Part shown: positions 27,660 through 35,783 of the stretch, in pieces
How positions within the stretch are numbered: the stretch's first letter is position 1
How the letters are laid out: every line of letters begins with the position of its first letter
Assembly: GCA_963169665.1 (NCBI GenBank)
Contig: CAUJET010000045.1
Location: forward strand, 1 to 35,803
DNA: 35,803 nucleotides
Direction: 5' to 3'
From: Actinomycetota bacterium
GTDB taxonomy: Bacteria; Actinomycetota; Acidimicrobiia; Acidimicrobiales; Ilumatobacteraceae
The notes under the pieces: model-generated
The model's database searches: none
What the model was told of the DNA's origin: nothing
What the model saw: the letters and a program-made list of their open reading frames with translations, nothing else
Made by a program: the position numbers and the translations under genes

Positions 27660-30320
27660 GTGACAGCCGAGTCCGGGCTCGCATCGTTCATGACGTCGTT
27701 CGTGCCTCGCGTCGAGCAGGAACGTGTGATCCACCTGCTGAACGCGGGCCGACTGGTGACGATCGTCGGACCCGGCGGCGCTGGTAAGACGCGGCTGGCG
27801 GTCGAGTGCCTGACCGTTCTCGGGACTGGGTTCGACCGGTGCGTGTGCGTCGACGTGCAGGGTGTCGCCGGCGGCGACGCTCTGGCCGGCGTCGTCGCAG
27901 AGCAACTGGGTTCCCAGGTGCGCACAGGTGAGCCGGTCGTCACCGTGGCGTCGGCGCTCGGTGATCGACGGTCGTTGCTGGTGCTCGACTCGTGTGAGCC
28001 GCTGGTCGAGGAGTGCGCGCAACTGGTGCACGAACTTCTCTCGATGGTCTCGGGGCTGAGGGTGCTCTGCACCAGTCGACAACCGCTCGGGCTGGACGGT
28101 GAGGCGTTGGTGCGCATCGGTCCACTCCGGGACGGCGCCGCGAGGTTGCTCATCGACCGCGCCCGCCTGATCGACCCGGCGTTCGAGTCGACCGATGCGG
28201 CAACGATCGAACGGATCTGCGAATCGGTCGGAGCGCTCCCGCTGGCGATCGAGCTGGCGGCAGTTCAGCTCGATCACCTCTCGCTCGGCGAACTGGCCGA
28301 GGCGCTCGACCGGGGTGCGCATCGGCTCGTTCGCGAGTCGACGACGATCGCGCGCCGACACCGGTCGATGCAGGCATGCGTCGCATGGTCGGTCGACCTG
28401 CTCACCGAGACCGACCGCGCCGCGCTGCGTCAGTTGTCAGTGTTCCGTTCCGGGTTCGATCTGGCCACAGCCGCGGTGTTGCTCGCTTCGGACGAGATCG
28501 ATGCCTCGCAGATCGTTGCCCGGCTCGTGGCTCGATCGCTCATCGTCGCGGAGCGCACCTCACCGACCCGTTTCCGCCTGTTCGACGTGGTTCGTGAAGT
28601 CGCTGCCGATGAACGCCGCTCCACCGACGACGAGTACGTCACGGCCCGCTACATCGATTGGGCCGTCCAACGCTGCGAGCAGGCCGAGACCGCGCTGGAG
28701 ACCCGGCACCTCGACGCGGTGGTGCGCCAACTGCTGGTCGACGATGCGGACCTCGTCGCCACCTTCACCGCGGCCGCGGCCCGAGCCGACCTCGCGGCGA
28801 TCGAGCAGATGTACGGTGCGCTCGCGCTGCACTGGATCACCGCCGGCCGATTCGCGCAGGCCGACGCCTGGTTCACCACGTGCCGCGCCGTCGCCGACGG
28901 GCGTCCGTTGCGTCCGAGAACCCTGTGGACCGCTGCGCTCGTCGCCGTCTACAGCGGACGCAACGCCGAAGCGATCGAACTCGGCGGCTCAGCCCTCCAG
29001 GCGGCCCGCGAAGACGGGGATCAATCGATCGCCGCCCGAGCGATGGACGTCCTCGGCTTCGCGACCATGACCACGGACCCTTCAATGGCCGAGCGGATGC
29101 TCACCGAAGCGGTCGACCTCGCGACCGGTGTCGGTGACCAGTGGTGCCGGGCTGACGCCGGGCAGATCGCCGGATATGCCGCGCTCACCGCCGGGCGGCC
29201 CGGCGACGCCCGCCGTTACCTGCTCGCCGCACGACCCACGACGGAATCACTCGCCCATCCCCAACTGCTCGCATGGGACCGCGCCGGCCTCGCCGCAGTG
29301 GATGCGATGTCGGGGCAGTTCGCCGGCGCAGCCGATGGACTCCGTGAGGCTGCTGTCCATGCATCGGCGACGGGCGATCCGAACATCACCGCGACCGTCC
29401 TCGCCCTTCGCGCTCGCGTCGCCATCCAACTCGGCGACACCGAGGCATGGGTGCCACCGGTCCTCGAGCAACTCGACGAGTGCACTCGGCGAGGCGCCGG
29501 GCAGGGCGCGGCATCGCTCGCCGCCGCGCTGCTCGAACTCGCCGTGGCCACCGGCGATCTGGCCGCTGCAGAGCGCACATGGGCGCAGATCGACGCGGCA
29601 TTCGGCGAGACCACGTCACCGGACCGAGCGATGTGCCACGCCTCGGCAGGTGCTGCGCTCCTCGCCGGACGACCCGACCATGCGCGACAGCGACTCGAGC
29701 GGGCCCGCACCCCAGGACGACAACACGAACCGCTCCACGACACCTCGGTCTGGGGCGCCGCGGTCGCGCTCCACACCTCTGACCTGACATCGGCGCGCCG
29801 TCTCTTGCGCCTCAGCAGCGACGACCGGACACTCCCGCAAGCAGCGATCGCTCGTCACGACCTGGCCCTCGCATGGAGCGCTCTCCTGACGGCCGAGGGT
29901 GACCTCGAACGGTCGCACGACGTGCTTCGACTCGCCGGAGGTCTGCTGGTCGGCGACGCGCAGGCTCCGTCCCTCCTCGCACGTGTCCTCACGCCGTGGA
30001 TCGGAGACCTGGACGCAGACCTCCGGGCCATCCCAGCGCGTGTGGACGACGCGATCGAACACGCCCGCCGACGCTCCAACCGACGGACCCCGCAGTTCGG
30101 ATGGAGGGCCCTGACAGCCAGCGAGCATCGAGTGATCGCCCTCGCCGCCGAGGGCCACACCAACCGGGTCATCGCGGCACGACTCCGCGTGGCCCCCGGC
30201 ACCGTCAAGAGCCACCTCGAGCACATCTACGCCAAGACCGGCATCACGAACCGCACCGAACTCGCCACCGAGTACCACAAGACGACCAGCACCCATCGCG
30301 ACCGATCGACGGACACCTGA
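27660..30320 (+). CDS. Large LuxR-family STAND regulator (LAL-like)
   Basis: 886 residues from GTG 27660, placed 6 nt after a CATGCT hexamer; the frame is open far upstream but there it crosses two other genes. An NTPase domain carries the P-loop GPGGAGKT (37-44) and Walker B LLVLD (106-110), followed by CTSRQPLGLDGE and a GALPLAIELAA segment typical of STAND/AfsR-like ATPases. A long TPR-like helical array fills residues ~340-790. The C-terminus (~817-873) is a LuxR/GerE HTH: LTASEHRVIALAAEGHTNRV, then VAPGTVKSHLEHIYAKTGIT. It likely acts as an ATP-controlled transcription activator that senses a ligand or partner through the helical array; targets probably include itself and the divergent gene. 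Confidence 0.9.
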   Translation: MTAESGLASFMTSFVPRVEQERVIHLLNAGRLVTIVGPGGAGKTRLAVECLTVLGTGFDRCVCVDVQGVAGGDALAGVVAEQLGSQVRTGEPVVTVASALGDRRSLLVLDSCEPLVEECAQLVHELLSMVSGLRVLCTSRQPLGLDGEALVRIGPLRDGAARLLIDRARLIDPAFESTDAATIERICESVGALPLAIELAAVQLDHLSLGELAEALDRGAHRLVRESTTIARRHRSMQACVAWSVDLLTETDRAALRQLSVFRSGFDLATAAVLLASDEIDASQIVARLVARSLIVAERTSPTRFRLFDVVREVAADERRSTDDEYVTARYIDWAVQRCEQAETALETRHLDAVVRQLLVDDADLVATFTAAAARADLAAIEQMYGALALHWITAGRFAQADAWFTTCRAVADGRPLRPRTLWTAALVAVYSGRNAEAIELGGSALQAAREDGDQSIAARAMDVLGFATMTTDPSMAERMLTEAVDLATGVGDQWCRADAGQIAGYAALTAGRPGDARRYLLAARPTTESLAHPQLLAWDRAGLAAVDAMSGQFAGAADGLREAAVHASATGDPNITATVLALRARVAIQLGDTEAWVPPVLEQLDECTRRGAGQGAASLAAALLELAVATGDLAAAERTWAQIDAAFGETTSPDRAMCHASAGAALLAGRPDHARQRLERARTPGRQHEPLHDTSVWGAAVALHTSDLTSARRLLRLSSDDRTLPQAAIARHDLALAWSALLTAEGDLERSHDVLRLAGGLLVGDAQAPSLLARVLTPWIGDLDADLRAIPARVDDAIEHARRRSNRRTPQFGWRALTASEHRVIALAAEGHTNRVIAARLRVAPGTVKSHLEHIYAKTGITNRTELATEYHKTTSTHRDRSTDT

Positions 30321-30599
30321 GCCAATGGTCATGTTGGCCGCCCTGACCAACAACCACGACGGTCCTCGGTCCCAGTACACCGGAAGGGCGCTGACGACGC
30401 CGATCTGCCTGATCCGATGTCACCGACGTTTCGAAGGTCGCAGTCGATCGGTGAGTCGTCCGATCTCGCCCGCGACCGACTCCTCCCACCGCCGGCAGTC
30501 GTCTGAGGACGTGTATGCGACACGCCCAACGGCAATCCCCAGACCCGCGGCAGTTCGCAGCGTCCGTCAAGAATCGATCAAGTCAGGCGTCGAGGTTCC
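30321..30599. other. Intergenic space, about 280 bp
   Basis: Short frames on both strands are not convincing. No hairpin or repeat of note was found; the promoter of the next gene lies at its right end. Confidence 0.4.
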
Positions 30600-30605
30600 G
30601 ATATT
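30600..30605 (+). promoter_or_regulatory. -10 hexamer of leaderless secreted-protein gene
   Basis: GATATT ends 6 nt before GTG 30612. Confidence 0.4.
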
Positions 30606-30611
30606 GCATCC

Positions 30612-31619
30612 GTGCACCTGGATGCTGAGGCTCGACGTTCCGACTCGCCACGACGACGGCGGGCCGTGCCGAACCACCTGTGGCGCAGCCGATACGCGGC
30701 CGTCGGCGCCGCGGTCGCTGTCTCGATCGGGGGAGGCGGCCTCGCGATGACGATGGCCGCCGACTCGAGCCCGAGCACGTTCGTGTCGATCACGCCCTGT
30801 CGCATCGTCGACACGCGACCCGAGACCGTCGTCGGCCCTCGCAACACACCACTCGTCGGCGGCGAGACGTACACGATCCAGGTGCACGGGACGAACGGCA
30901 ACTGCACCGTGCCGGCGAACGCCACCGCGGTCAACATGAACGTCACGTCCACCAATCCGACGTCGAACGGGTTCCTGACCACGTGGCCAGCCGATTCGGC
31001 CCGGCCACTGTCGTCGTCACTGAACTGGGTCTCCGGGCAGGCACCGACGCCGAACTCGGTGAACTCGTCGCTCGGGTCGACCGGGCGGATCAGCTTCTTC
31101 GCCAGCAGCGGGAGTGTCGATCTGATCGCCGACATCACCGGCTACTTCCTTCCAGCCGGCGTCGCCGGTCCTCCCGGGCCGCAGGGACCGGAAGGACCGG
31201 AAGGACCCGCCGGACCGGAAGGACCGGCCGGCGTGGTGTCGACCGTTCGATTCAGCGGCTCGATGAGCACGCTGTTCATCTCGGGCAGCTACTCGTTCAT
31301 GGGTCCGACGACCACGGTCACCGTCGGGGCAGGGCAGCGGATGACGGGCTCGGCGATGGCCCCGATCGGCGTGAACGCCGGGGCAGCAACGGTTCAGCTC
31401 GATCTGTGCTACCGAACCAGCGGCACTGCCGATGCGCTGACCGGGTTCAACGGCGCCGAGTACTCGGTGGTCGAGGTCTCGACCGTACGCATGTCGTACG
31501 CGGTCACGGGCACTGTGGTGCCTGGCCCAGGCACATGGGAGGTCGGTGTGTGTGCGATCACGAACGCCAACCTGAACGACAACAACTTCGTCAACGGCTA
31601 CGTGCAAGTGACGAACTAG
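30612..31619 (+). CDS. Secreted protein with collagen-like stretch
   Basis: 335 residues from GTG 30612. A long basic start (RRSDSPRRRRAVP) precedes an apolar export helix (AAVGAAVAVSIGGGGLAMTM). Residues ~57-178 form a beta-rich domain starting FVSITPCRIVDTRPETVVGP with VNMNVTSTNPTSNGFLT and ending LIADITGYFLP; I associate this wording with exported proteins of Acidimicrobiia and other environmental actinobacteria. A collagen-like G-x-y stretch of nine triplets follows (about 183-212), then a C-terminal beta domain of some 120 residues with CYRTSGTADALTG and VGVCAITNAN, whose two Cys may pair. Probably a surface or matrix protein; ligand unknown. Confidence 0.75.
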   Translation: MHLDAEARRSDSPRRRRAVPNHLWRSRYAAVGAAVAVSIGGGGLAMTMAADSSPSTFVSITPCRIVDTRPETVVGPRNTPLVGGETYTIQVHGTNGNCTVPANATAVNMNVTSTNPTSNGFLTTWPADSARPLSSSLNWVSGQAPTPNSVNSSLGSTGRISFFASSGSVDLIADITGYFLPAGVAGPPGPQGPEGPEGPAGPEGPAGVVSTVRFSGSMSTLFISGSYSFMGPTTTVTVGAGQRMTGSAMAPIGVNAGAATVQLDLCYRTSGTADALTGFNGAEYSVVEVSTVRMSYAVTGTVVPGPGTWEVGVCAITNANLNDNNFVNGYVQVTN

Positions 31620-31688
31620 GAGACGTGTGGTTCGCCCCGTGCGTCGGACGGGGTGGTCGTGCGGCGATGATCGGCCGCCCGATACGGA

Positions 31689-31713
31689 ACGCGAGGCGAG
31701 GTTCGCCTCGCGT
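31689..31713. terminator. 11-bp perfect hairpin between convergent genes
   Basis: ACGCGAGGCGA at 31689-31699 pairs with TCGCCTCGCGT at 31703-31713, loop GGT. It lies between the ends of the secreted-protein gene and the DUF1330 gene and could terminate both. A smaller CCCCGT/ACGGGG hairpin lies about 50 bp to its left. Confidence 0.6.
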
Positions 31714-31726
31714 CGATTCGGCGCCG

Positions 31727-32041
31727 TCAGGTGGCGGGAACGAGTGCGGGGAAGATGGCCAGAGAGGTGCTGTTGGCGAGCGCACCTCGACGGGCCGCCC
31801 GAAACGGGGCATATCGATCGGACTCGTAGAGTTCGCGTGCTGCCTCGGCGCTCGGCACCTTGACGACGACCGTCCAGTTGCCCTGCCACGTACCTTCGAG
31901 TACCTCAGCGTCCCGGGAGGCGACGATGATCTCGGCACCGATGTCGGCGAACATCGCGCCGACCGGGATGCCGTACTCGACTGCGTACCTGTCGAAGTCC
32001 TGCACGTCGATCAGGCCGATCATGTACACCGGGTCACTCAT
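31727..32041 (-). CDS. DUF1330 family protein
   Basis: 104 residues, ATG 32041 with CAGGAGC upstream. A ferredoxin-like alpha/beta fold is expected: VYMIGLIDVQDFDRYAVEYG, GAEIIVASRDAEVLEGTWQG, NWTVVVKVPSAEAARELYES, then the DRYAPFRAARRGALAN segment that marks DUF1330. Function unknown; such dimeric proteins often relate to EthD and stress-response barrels. Divergent from a SnoaL-like gene 77 bp away. Confidence 0.85.
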   Translation of the reverse strand: MSDPVYMIGLIDVQDFDRYAVEYGIPVGAMFADIGAEIIVASRDAEVLEGTWQGNWTVVVKVPSAEAARELYESDRYAPFRAARRGALANSTSLAIFPALVPAT

Positions 32042-32094
32042 TGCATGCTCCTGGGAGTCGGGGTCGGGTTCGGCCCGACGCAGTCATCGCCTGT

Positions 32095-32100
32095 GATACT
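32095..32100 (+). promoter_or_regulatory. -10 element of the SnoaL-like gene
   Basis: GATACT preceded by TGT (extended -10 style), 19 nt before ATG 32119, with AGGAGGG between. Confidence 0.4.
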
Positions 32101-32118
32101 CGAACCAGGAGGGCTGAG

Positions 32119-32520
32119 ATGAGCCAGGAAGCGTGCCATGCGATCATGTCGACGTACCTCGAGGAGGTGCTCGGTCAACGGAGGTTCGATCTCATCCCAG
32201 GGATCGTCGCCGACGATCTGATCGATCACACCCAACCGCATCTCCGCGGAGCGGAGGCGCTCGTTGCCCATGCCCGCGGCTTCTGCGACAACACGCCCGA
32301 CCTGCGGATCGAGGTGCTCCGGATCATCGCCACCGACGACACCGCTCTCGGCATCTGGCGATGGTACGGCGACCCCGAGCGACCGAGCGGCGTGTCGAAG
32401 TCGGGAGCGCCCGTCGTCCCTCGGCTGATCGCGAGTCTCTTCGACATCCCGAACGGCAAGATCACCGAGTACCGCGCGTTCGTCGACGCGGTCGACGTCT
32501 TCACCCAGTTGGCGCGCTGA
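32119..32520 (+). CDS. SnoaL-like ester cyclase family protein
   Basis: 133 residues, ATG 32119 preceded by AGGAGGG. It has the SnoaL layout: HAIMSTYLEEVLGQRRFDLI, PGIVADDLIDHTQPHLRGAE, a helix VAHARGFCDNTPDLRIEVLR, IWRWYGDP, and IASLFDIPNGKITEYRAFVD with the last strand. The DH pair (DLIDHTQ) is where cyclases keep catalytic residues. Substrate unknown. Convergent with the GNAT gene on its right. Confidence 0.85.
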   Translation: MSQEACHAIMSTYLEEVLGQRRFDLIPGIVADDLIDHTQPHLRGAEALVAHARGFCDNTPDLRIEVLRIIATDDTALGIWRWYGDPERPSGVSKSGAPVVPRLIASLFDIPNGKITEYRAFVDAVDVFTQLAR

Positions 32521-32571
32521 ACGCACTCGGGGCGAGCGTCGGCAGGAGTCGAGTCCCGGACCTGCAGATGA

Positions 32572-32988
32572 TCAGCCGTCGGCGGCGCCCAGGCGGTCGT
32601 GGTTCCGCCACGCAACCGCGTTGAGGCGCGTGCCCCCGAGTCGCTCGTAGAAGGGAACGACGTCGTCGTCGCAGACGAGGTCGATCATGTAACAGGTCCG
32701 GAGCCGCTCCAGCAATGCCGTCACCATCTCCGAGCCGATACCTCGACCCTGATGCTCCGGCAACACCTCGACCAATGGGATGTACGCGGCGAACCGTCGG
32801 TCGGTGATCGCTGTCGCGAACCCGATCACTCCACCATCCGCTGACCTGCACACGACGACCTCGTCGGCCGCGCACAGGATCTCCAACCGGCGGTCGGGCG
32901 ACGGCGGCTGTGGCCAGCCGACGAAGAAGCCGGCGAGGTCATCGCCCCGCAGCCCGTCCGAACCGAACGACAGGTGCACGGAGTCCAT
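32572..32988 (-). CDS. GNAT-family acetyltransferase
   Basis: 138 residues, ATG 32988. The acetyl-CoA loop is clear in LVEVLPEHQGRGIGSEMVTA (Q-x-x-G-x-G), preceded by DGGVIGFATAITDRR and followed by a helix and VPFYERLGGTRLNAVAWRNH, the usual motif B end. The first 35 residues are typical of small GNATs that act on amines. Substrate unknown. Divergent from the GNAT-cupin gene. Confidence 0.88.
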   Translation of the reverse strand: MDSVHLSFGSDGLRGDDLAGFFVGWPQPPSPDRRLEILCAADEVVVCRSADGGVIGFATAITDRRFAAYIPLVEVLPEHQGRGIGSEMVTALLERLRTCYMIDLVCDDDVVPFYERLGGTRLNAVAWRNHDRLGAADG

Positions 32989-33138
32989 CGGTTGATTCTC
33001 CCAGACCCGCGCATCTGGAGGATCCAACGCCGGAGCAACGCTGGGACTGATGATCGCCTGGCACGGCGCAGCATGCCGGCGCGATTCGTGACAGCGTGCT
33101 GTCCACGTCGAACCCGGCCGCCGTGCGAGGCTTCGGCC

Positions 33139-34014
33139 GTGACGCTCACCTTCGATCCCGTCCTGTCGCACCACGCCCCAGAGGTCGTCGAGTTCCTCAC
33201 GTCGAACGAGTGGCCGTTCCACGGCTCGCCGCGGCTCACGGCCGAGACCGCCGCATCGGTCGCGGTCGGAGGGGACGACGTCGCTGCATTCTGGGTGCGC
33301 GAGGACGGCCGAACCGTCGGTCTCGTCCGTGCGTTCGACCTCGACGACGTCGTCGAGGGCAGCCCATTGGTCGACCTCCGCATCGCCGCTGCCGATCGCG
33401 GGCGCGGGGTCGGCACGGGAGCCCTCACGTGGCTCACGGGTCACCTGTTCGCCAACTTCCCCGCGATGCACCGCATCGAGGCGACGACGCGCGGCGACAA
33501 CGTGGCGATGCAGCAGGTGTTCGAACGGTGCGGCTGGCGGCAGGAGGGTCGAATGGTGGAGGCCTGGCGCCAGGCCGATGGCACCCGCCACGACGCCCTC
33601 ACCTACGCGATCCTCCGGCGTGAATCGAGCACGCGGTCCGATCGGTCGTCGCAGGGACCGAGGGTGTACGACGCCGAGCCGATGCGGCCACGCCCGGGAC
33701 GCCCGAACGGCCGCGTCATCGTGCCGACCGAGCACGACCCGCCCGGGCCGGCCTTCTTCGAGTGGGAGCTGCGCGCCCAGGAGTGGTCGGACGAACATCC
33801 CCACGACGAGTGGGTCTACGTGCTGGAGGGCGAGCTGCACGTCGAGGCAGATGGTGTGGGGGTGGTCGGCACCACGGGTGTGCTGATCCGCGTGCCGGCG
33901 GGTTCGCGAGGGACGTATCGAGCGCCCGTTCACGCCCGGATCCTCAGCGTGTACGGCCCACGCTCATCGCTCGCCGTGGATCCGCACGGCGTGCTGCGCG
34001 TGCTCGGCAGCTGA
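33139..34014 (+). CDS. GNAT acetyltransferase fused to a cupin domain
   Basis: 291 residues from GTG 33139; upstream in-frame codons exist, but the GNAT fold begins here. Residues ~1-165 are a GNAT: FWVREDGRTVGLVRAFDLDD, DLRIAAADRGRGVGTGALTW (acetyl-CoA loop), MHRIEATTRGDNVAMQQVFE and RCGWRQEGRMVEAWRQADG. After a linker with Ser/Arg, residues ~185-290 form a cupin: FFEWELRAQEWSDEHPHDEW, VLEGELHVEADGV, and VLIRVPAGSRGTYRAPVHAR, with the H-x-H-type motif (HPHDEW) and a late His as metal ligands. The two domains may act on the same small molecule. No frameshift separates them, so the fusion is in the sequence as given. Confidence 0.85.
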   Translation: MTLTFDPVLSHHAPEVVEFLTSNEWPFHGSPRLTAETAASVAVGGDDVAAFWVREDGRTVGLVRAFDLDDVVEGSPLVDLRIAAADRGRGVGTGALTWLTGHLFANFPAMHRIEATTRGDNVAMQQVFERCGWRQEGRMVEAWRQADGTRHDALTYAILRRESSTRSDRSSQGPRVYDAEPMRPRPGRPNGRVIVPTEHDPPGPAFFEWELRAQEWSDEHPHDEWVYVLEGELHVEADGVGVVGTTGVLIRVPAGSRGTYRAPVHARILSVYGPRSSLAVDPHGVLRVLGS

Positions 34015-34080
34015 TCCGGGATCGGCGTCCAGCGACCACGATCGACCGGACCGATGAGTGCCGCTCCGTCGTCCCGTCGT

Positions 34081-34110
34081 GATGCCGAAGACAGACCAGA
34101 CGTCGGCATC
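34081..34110. promoter_or_regulatory. 8-bp dyad upstream of the peptidase E gene
   Basis: GATGCCGA and TCGGCATC flank 14 nt, about 65 bp before ATG 34174. It may be an operator or part of the upstream gene's terminator. Confidence 0.3.
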
Positions 34111-34173
34111 CAGGTCTCGTGTGTCAGCGTGCGCGAGGTGAGAGGCTGACGTCGATACCACGAAAGGGACATC

Positions 34174-34863
34174 ATGAGGCTCCTGCTCACCGCTGCGGGC
34201 GTGAACAACCCGAGCATCCACGCGGCACTCGTCGACATGCTCCCCAAGCCGATCGAGGAGTGCTCGGCGCTGTGCATCCCGACGGCTCAGTACGGCCACC
34301 CCTACGTCGGTCCCGGCGAGAAGCCGTGGGGCTTCGTCAGCGGGCGCGAGGAATCGCAGATGACCCAGCTCGGATGGAAGTCGATCGGCCTGCTCGAGCT
34401 GACGGCGCTGCCGAGCATTCCCGAGGAGCGGTGGGTGCCGCTGGTGCGCGAGACCGACGTGTTCCTCGCCGCCGGCGGTGACGCGCTCTACCTGTGCCAC
34501 TGGATGCGTGAGAGCGGCTTCGCCGACCTGATGCCGTCGCTGACCTCGGCCGTGTGGGTGGGGCTGAGCGGCGGGAGCATGGTGATGACCCCACGCATCG
34601 GTGCCGCGTTCGTCGGGTGGCCGCCGCCGTGGGGCGACGATCGCTCACTCGGCGTCGTCGACTTCGCGATCTACCCGCACGTCGGCCACCCGATGTTGCC
34701 GACCAACACCATGGCAAACGCCGAGATCTGGTCGTCGAAGCTCGACTGCCCGTCGTACGCGATCGACGACGACACGGCGATCCGCGTGGTGGACGGCGTG
34801 GTCGACGTCATCTCCGAAGGTCAGTGGCGCCACTTCGACGCCCCCGCCGCCACTGTGGGATGA
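34174..34863 (+). CDS. Peptidase E-like protein (S51 family)
   Basis: 229 residues, ATG 34174 preceded by AAAGGG. Class I glutamine amidotransferase-like fold with RLLLTAAGVNNPSIHAALVD, DVFLAAGGDALYLCHWMRES and the nucleophile elbow VWVGLSGGSMVMTPRIGAAF (Ser of GxSxGS). A His lies in IYPHVGHPM at a suitable place. Dipeptidase E cleaves Asp-X dipeptides, and related actinobacterial proteins are cyanophycinase-like; the exact substrate is open. No signal peptide, so cytoplasmic. Confidence 0.87.
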   Translation: MRLLLTAAGVNNPSIHAALVDMLPKPIEECSALCIPTAQYGHPYVGPGEKPWGFVSGREESQMTQLGWKSIGLLELTALPSIPEERWVPLVRETDVFLAAGGDALYLCHWMRESGFADLMPSLTSAVWVGLSGGSMVMTPRIGAAFVGWPPPWGDDRSLGVVDFAIYPHVGHPMLPTNTMANAEIWSSKLDCPSYAIDDDTAIRVVDGVVDVISEGQWRHFDAPAATVG

Positions 34864-34878
34864 GCCCGTGCGTTCTGC

Positions 34879-34913
34879 GCCGGGTTGTGGTCGCTGGACG
34901 ACCACAACCCGGC
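34879..34913. terminator. 15-bp perfect hairpin, bidirectional terminator
   Basis: GCCGGGTTGTGGTCG (34879-34893) pairs perfectly with 34899-34913 around a 5-nt loop. It lies between the stops of the convergent peptidase E and EthD genes and is the strongest hairpin in this part of the window. Confidence 0.75.
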
Positions 34914-34945
34914 ACAGCAGCCAGTTCGCCCGTGGCGGGCGGCGG

Positions 34946-35653
34946 TCAGGCGTCGATGACGACGCGGACTTCGCCGAGGAAGACGGGGCTGGCGTCGATG
35001 TCGAGGAAGTGCTTCTCGTCGTCGATGAAGCGCTGACGCAGCGCGGCGACGTCCTCCGGTGGCGCGGTCGGCGGGTCGCGGTAGATCTCGCTCACGCCGT
35101 CGAACGCGGGCGGCGCGTGGCGGGCCCTCGCGATCGGGTTGTCGTCGGCGTCGGCCGGCGTGTGGAGTTGCACGTAGTGGCGGAATCCGAACACCTCGGG
35201 ATGGCGCAGCGCCCACGGGCCGTGCCCCTCGCGCCAGTGCTGGCGGAACGCCTCACGGGTGATCGACGGAATGCGTCGCAGCACCGCAGTCATCCGCAGT
35301 CCGTCCTTCGATCCCTCGAGCCGCAGGTCCTCCTCGGCGATCCACACGGGTGACTCGGCGTGGTCGATGAACGTGCGCTCGTCCTCGAGCAGCGCCATCG
35401 ACGCGACAGCGACTGCGTCCTTGTCGGCCGAGGCCCGTGCCGGATCGACCCACAGCTCGGCCACGCCGTCGAACGGTGCGACCGTGGTCGGCCGCATCTC
35501 CTGTCGCGTGTGCACCTGCTGGTATCGCACGATGCCGAGCGTCTCGGCGTGCGACGCGACGAGCGGGCCGTGCACGTCGAACCAGTACGCCTGGAACTCG
35601 TCACGGGTGAGGTGCGGGAGCCGCCGCAACGGGAAGACGATCCGTGTACCCAT
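34946..35653 (-). CDS. Tandem EthD-domain protein
   Basis: 235 residues, ATG 35653. Two homologous halves follow one another: residues ~4-110 (LRRLPHLTRDEFQAYWFDVH, GPLVASHAETLGIVRYQQVH, FDGVAELWVD, DERTFIDHAESPVWIAEED) and ~120-235 (LRRIPSITREAFRQHWREGH, GPWALRHPEVFGFRHYVQLH, FDGVSEIYRD, DEKHFLDIDASPVFLGEVR). Each is an EthD/dimeric alpha-beta barrel module with the conserved H-G-P turn, so the fused protein can form by itself the barrel that single-domain relatives make as dimers. Function is unknown; the family is linked to small-molecule breakdown. Confidence 0.87.
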   Translation of the reverse strand: MGTRIVFPLRRLPHLTRDEFQAYWFDVHGPLVASHAETLGIVRYQQVHTRQEMRPTTVAPFDGVAELWVDPARASADKDAVAVASMALLEDERTFIDHAESPVWIAEEDLRLEGSKDGLRMTAVLRRIPSITREAFRQHWREGHGPWALRHPEVFGFRHYVQLHTPADADDNPIARARHAPPAFDGVSEIYRDPPTAPPEDVAALRQRFIDDEKHFLDIDASPVFLGEVRVVIDA

Positions 35654-35725
35654 GCCCGGTGTCTAGCTGTGATGACCGGAGACGTTGTCCGTGGCGTGAT
35701 GGGGTGAGTGGTCCGCGAATGAGGT

Positions 35726-35783
35726 GAGCCCTTCTTGCAAGGCTGTGGGTCTACGACAACTCACACCAAGCAAAGAAGGGCTC
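35726..35783 (+). promoter_or_regulatory. Hairpin masking the ribosome site of a partial gene
   Basis: GAGCCCTTCTT (35726-35736) pairs perfectly with AAGAAGGGCTC (35773-35783), which contains the purine-rich AGAAGGG right before GTG 35784. Such fold-back leaders commonly silence transposases read from outside promoters, so this may be the left end of an insertion sequence. Confidence 0.45.
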
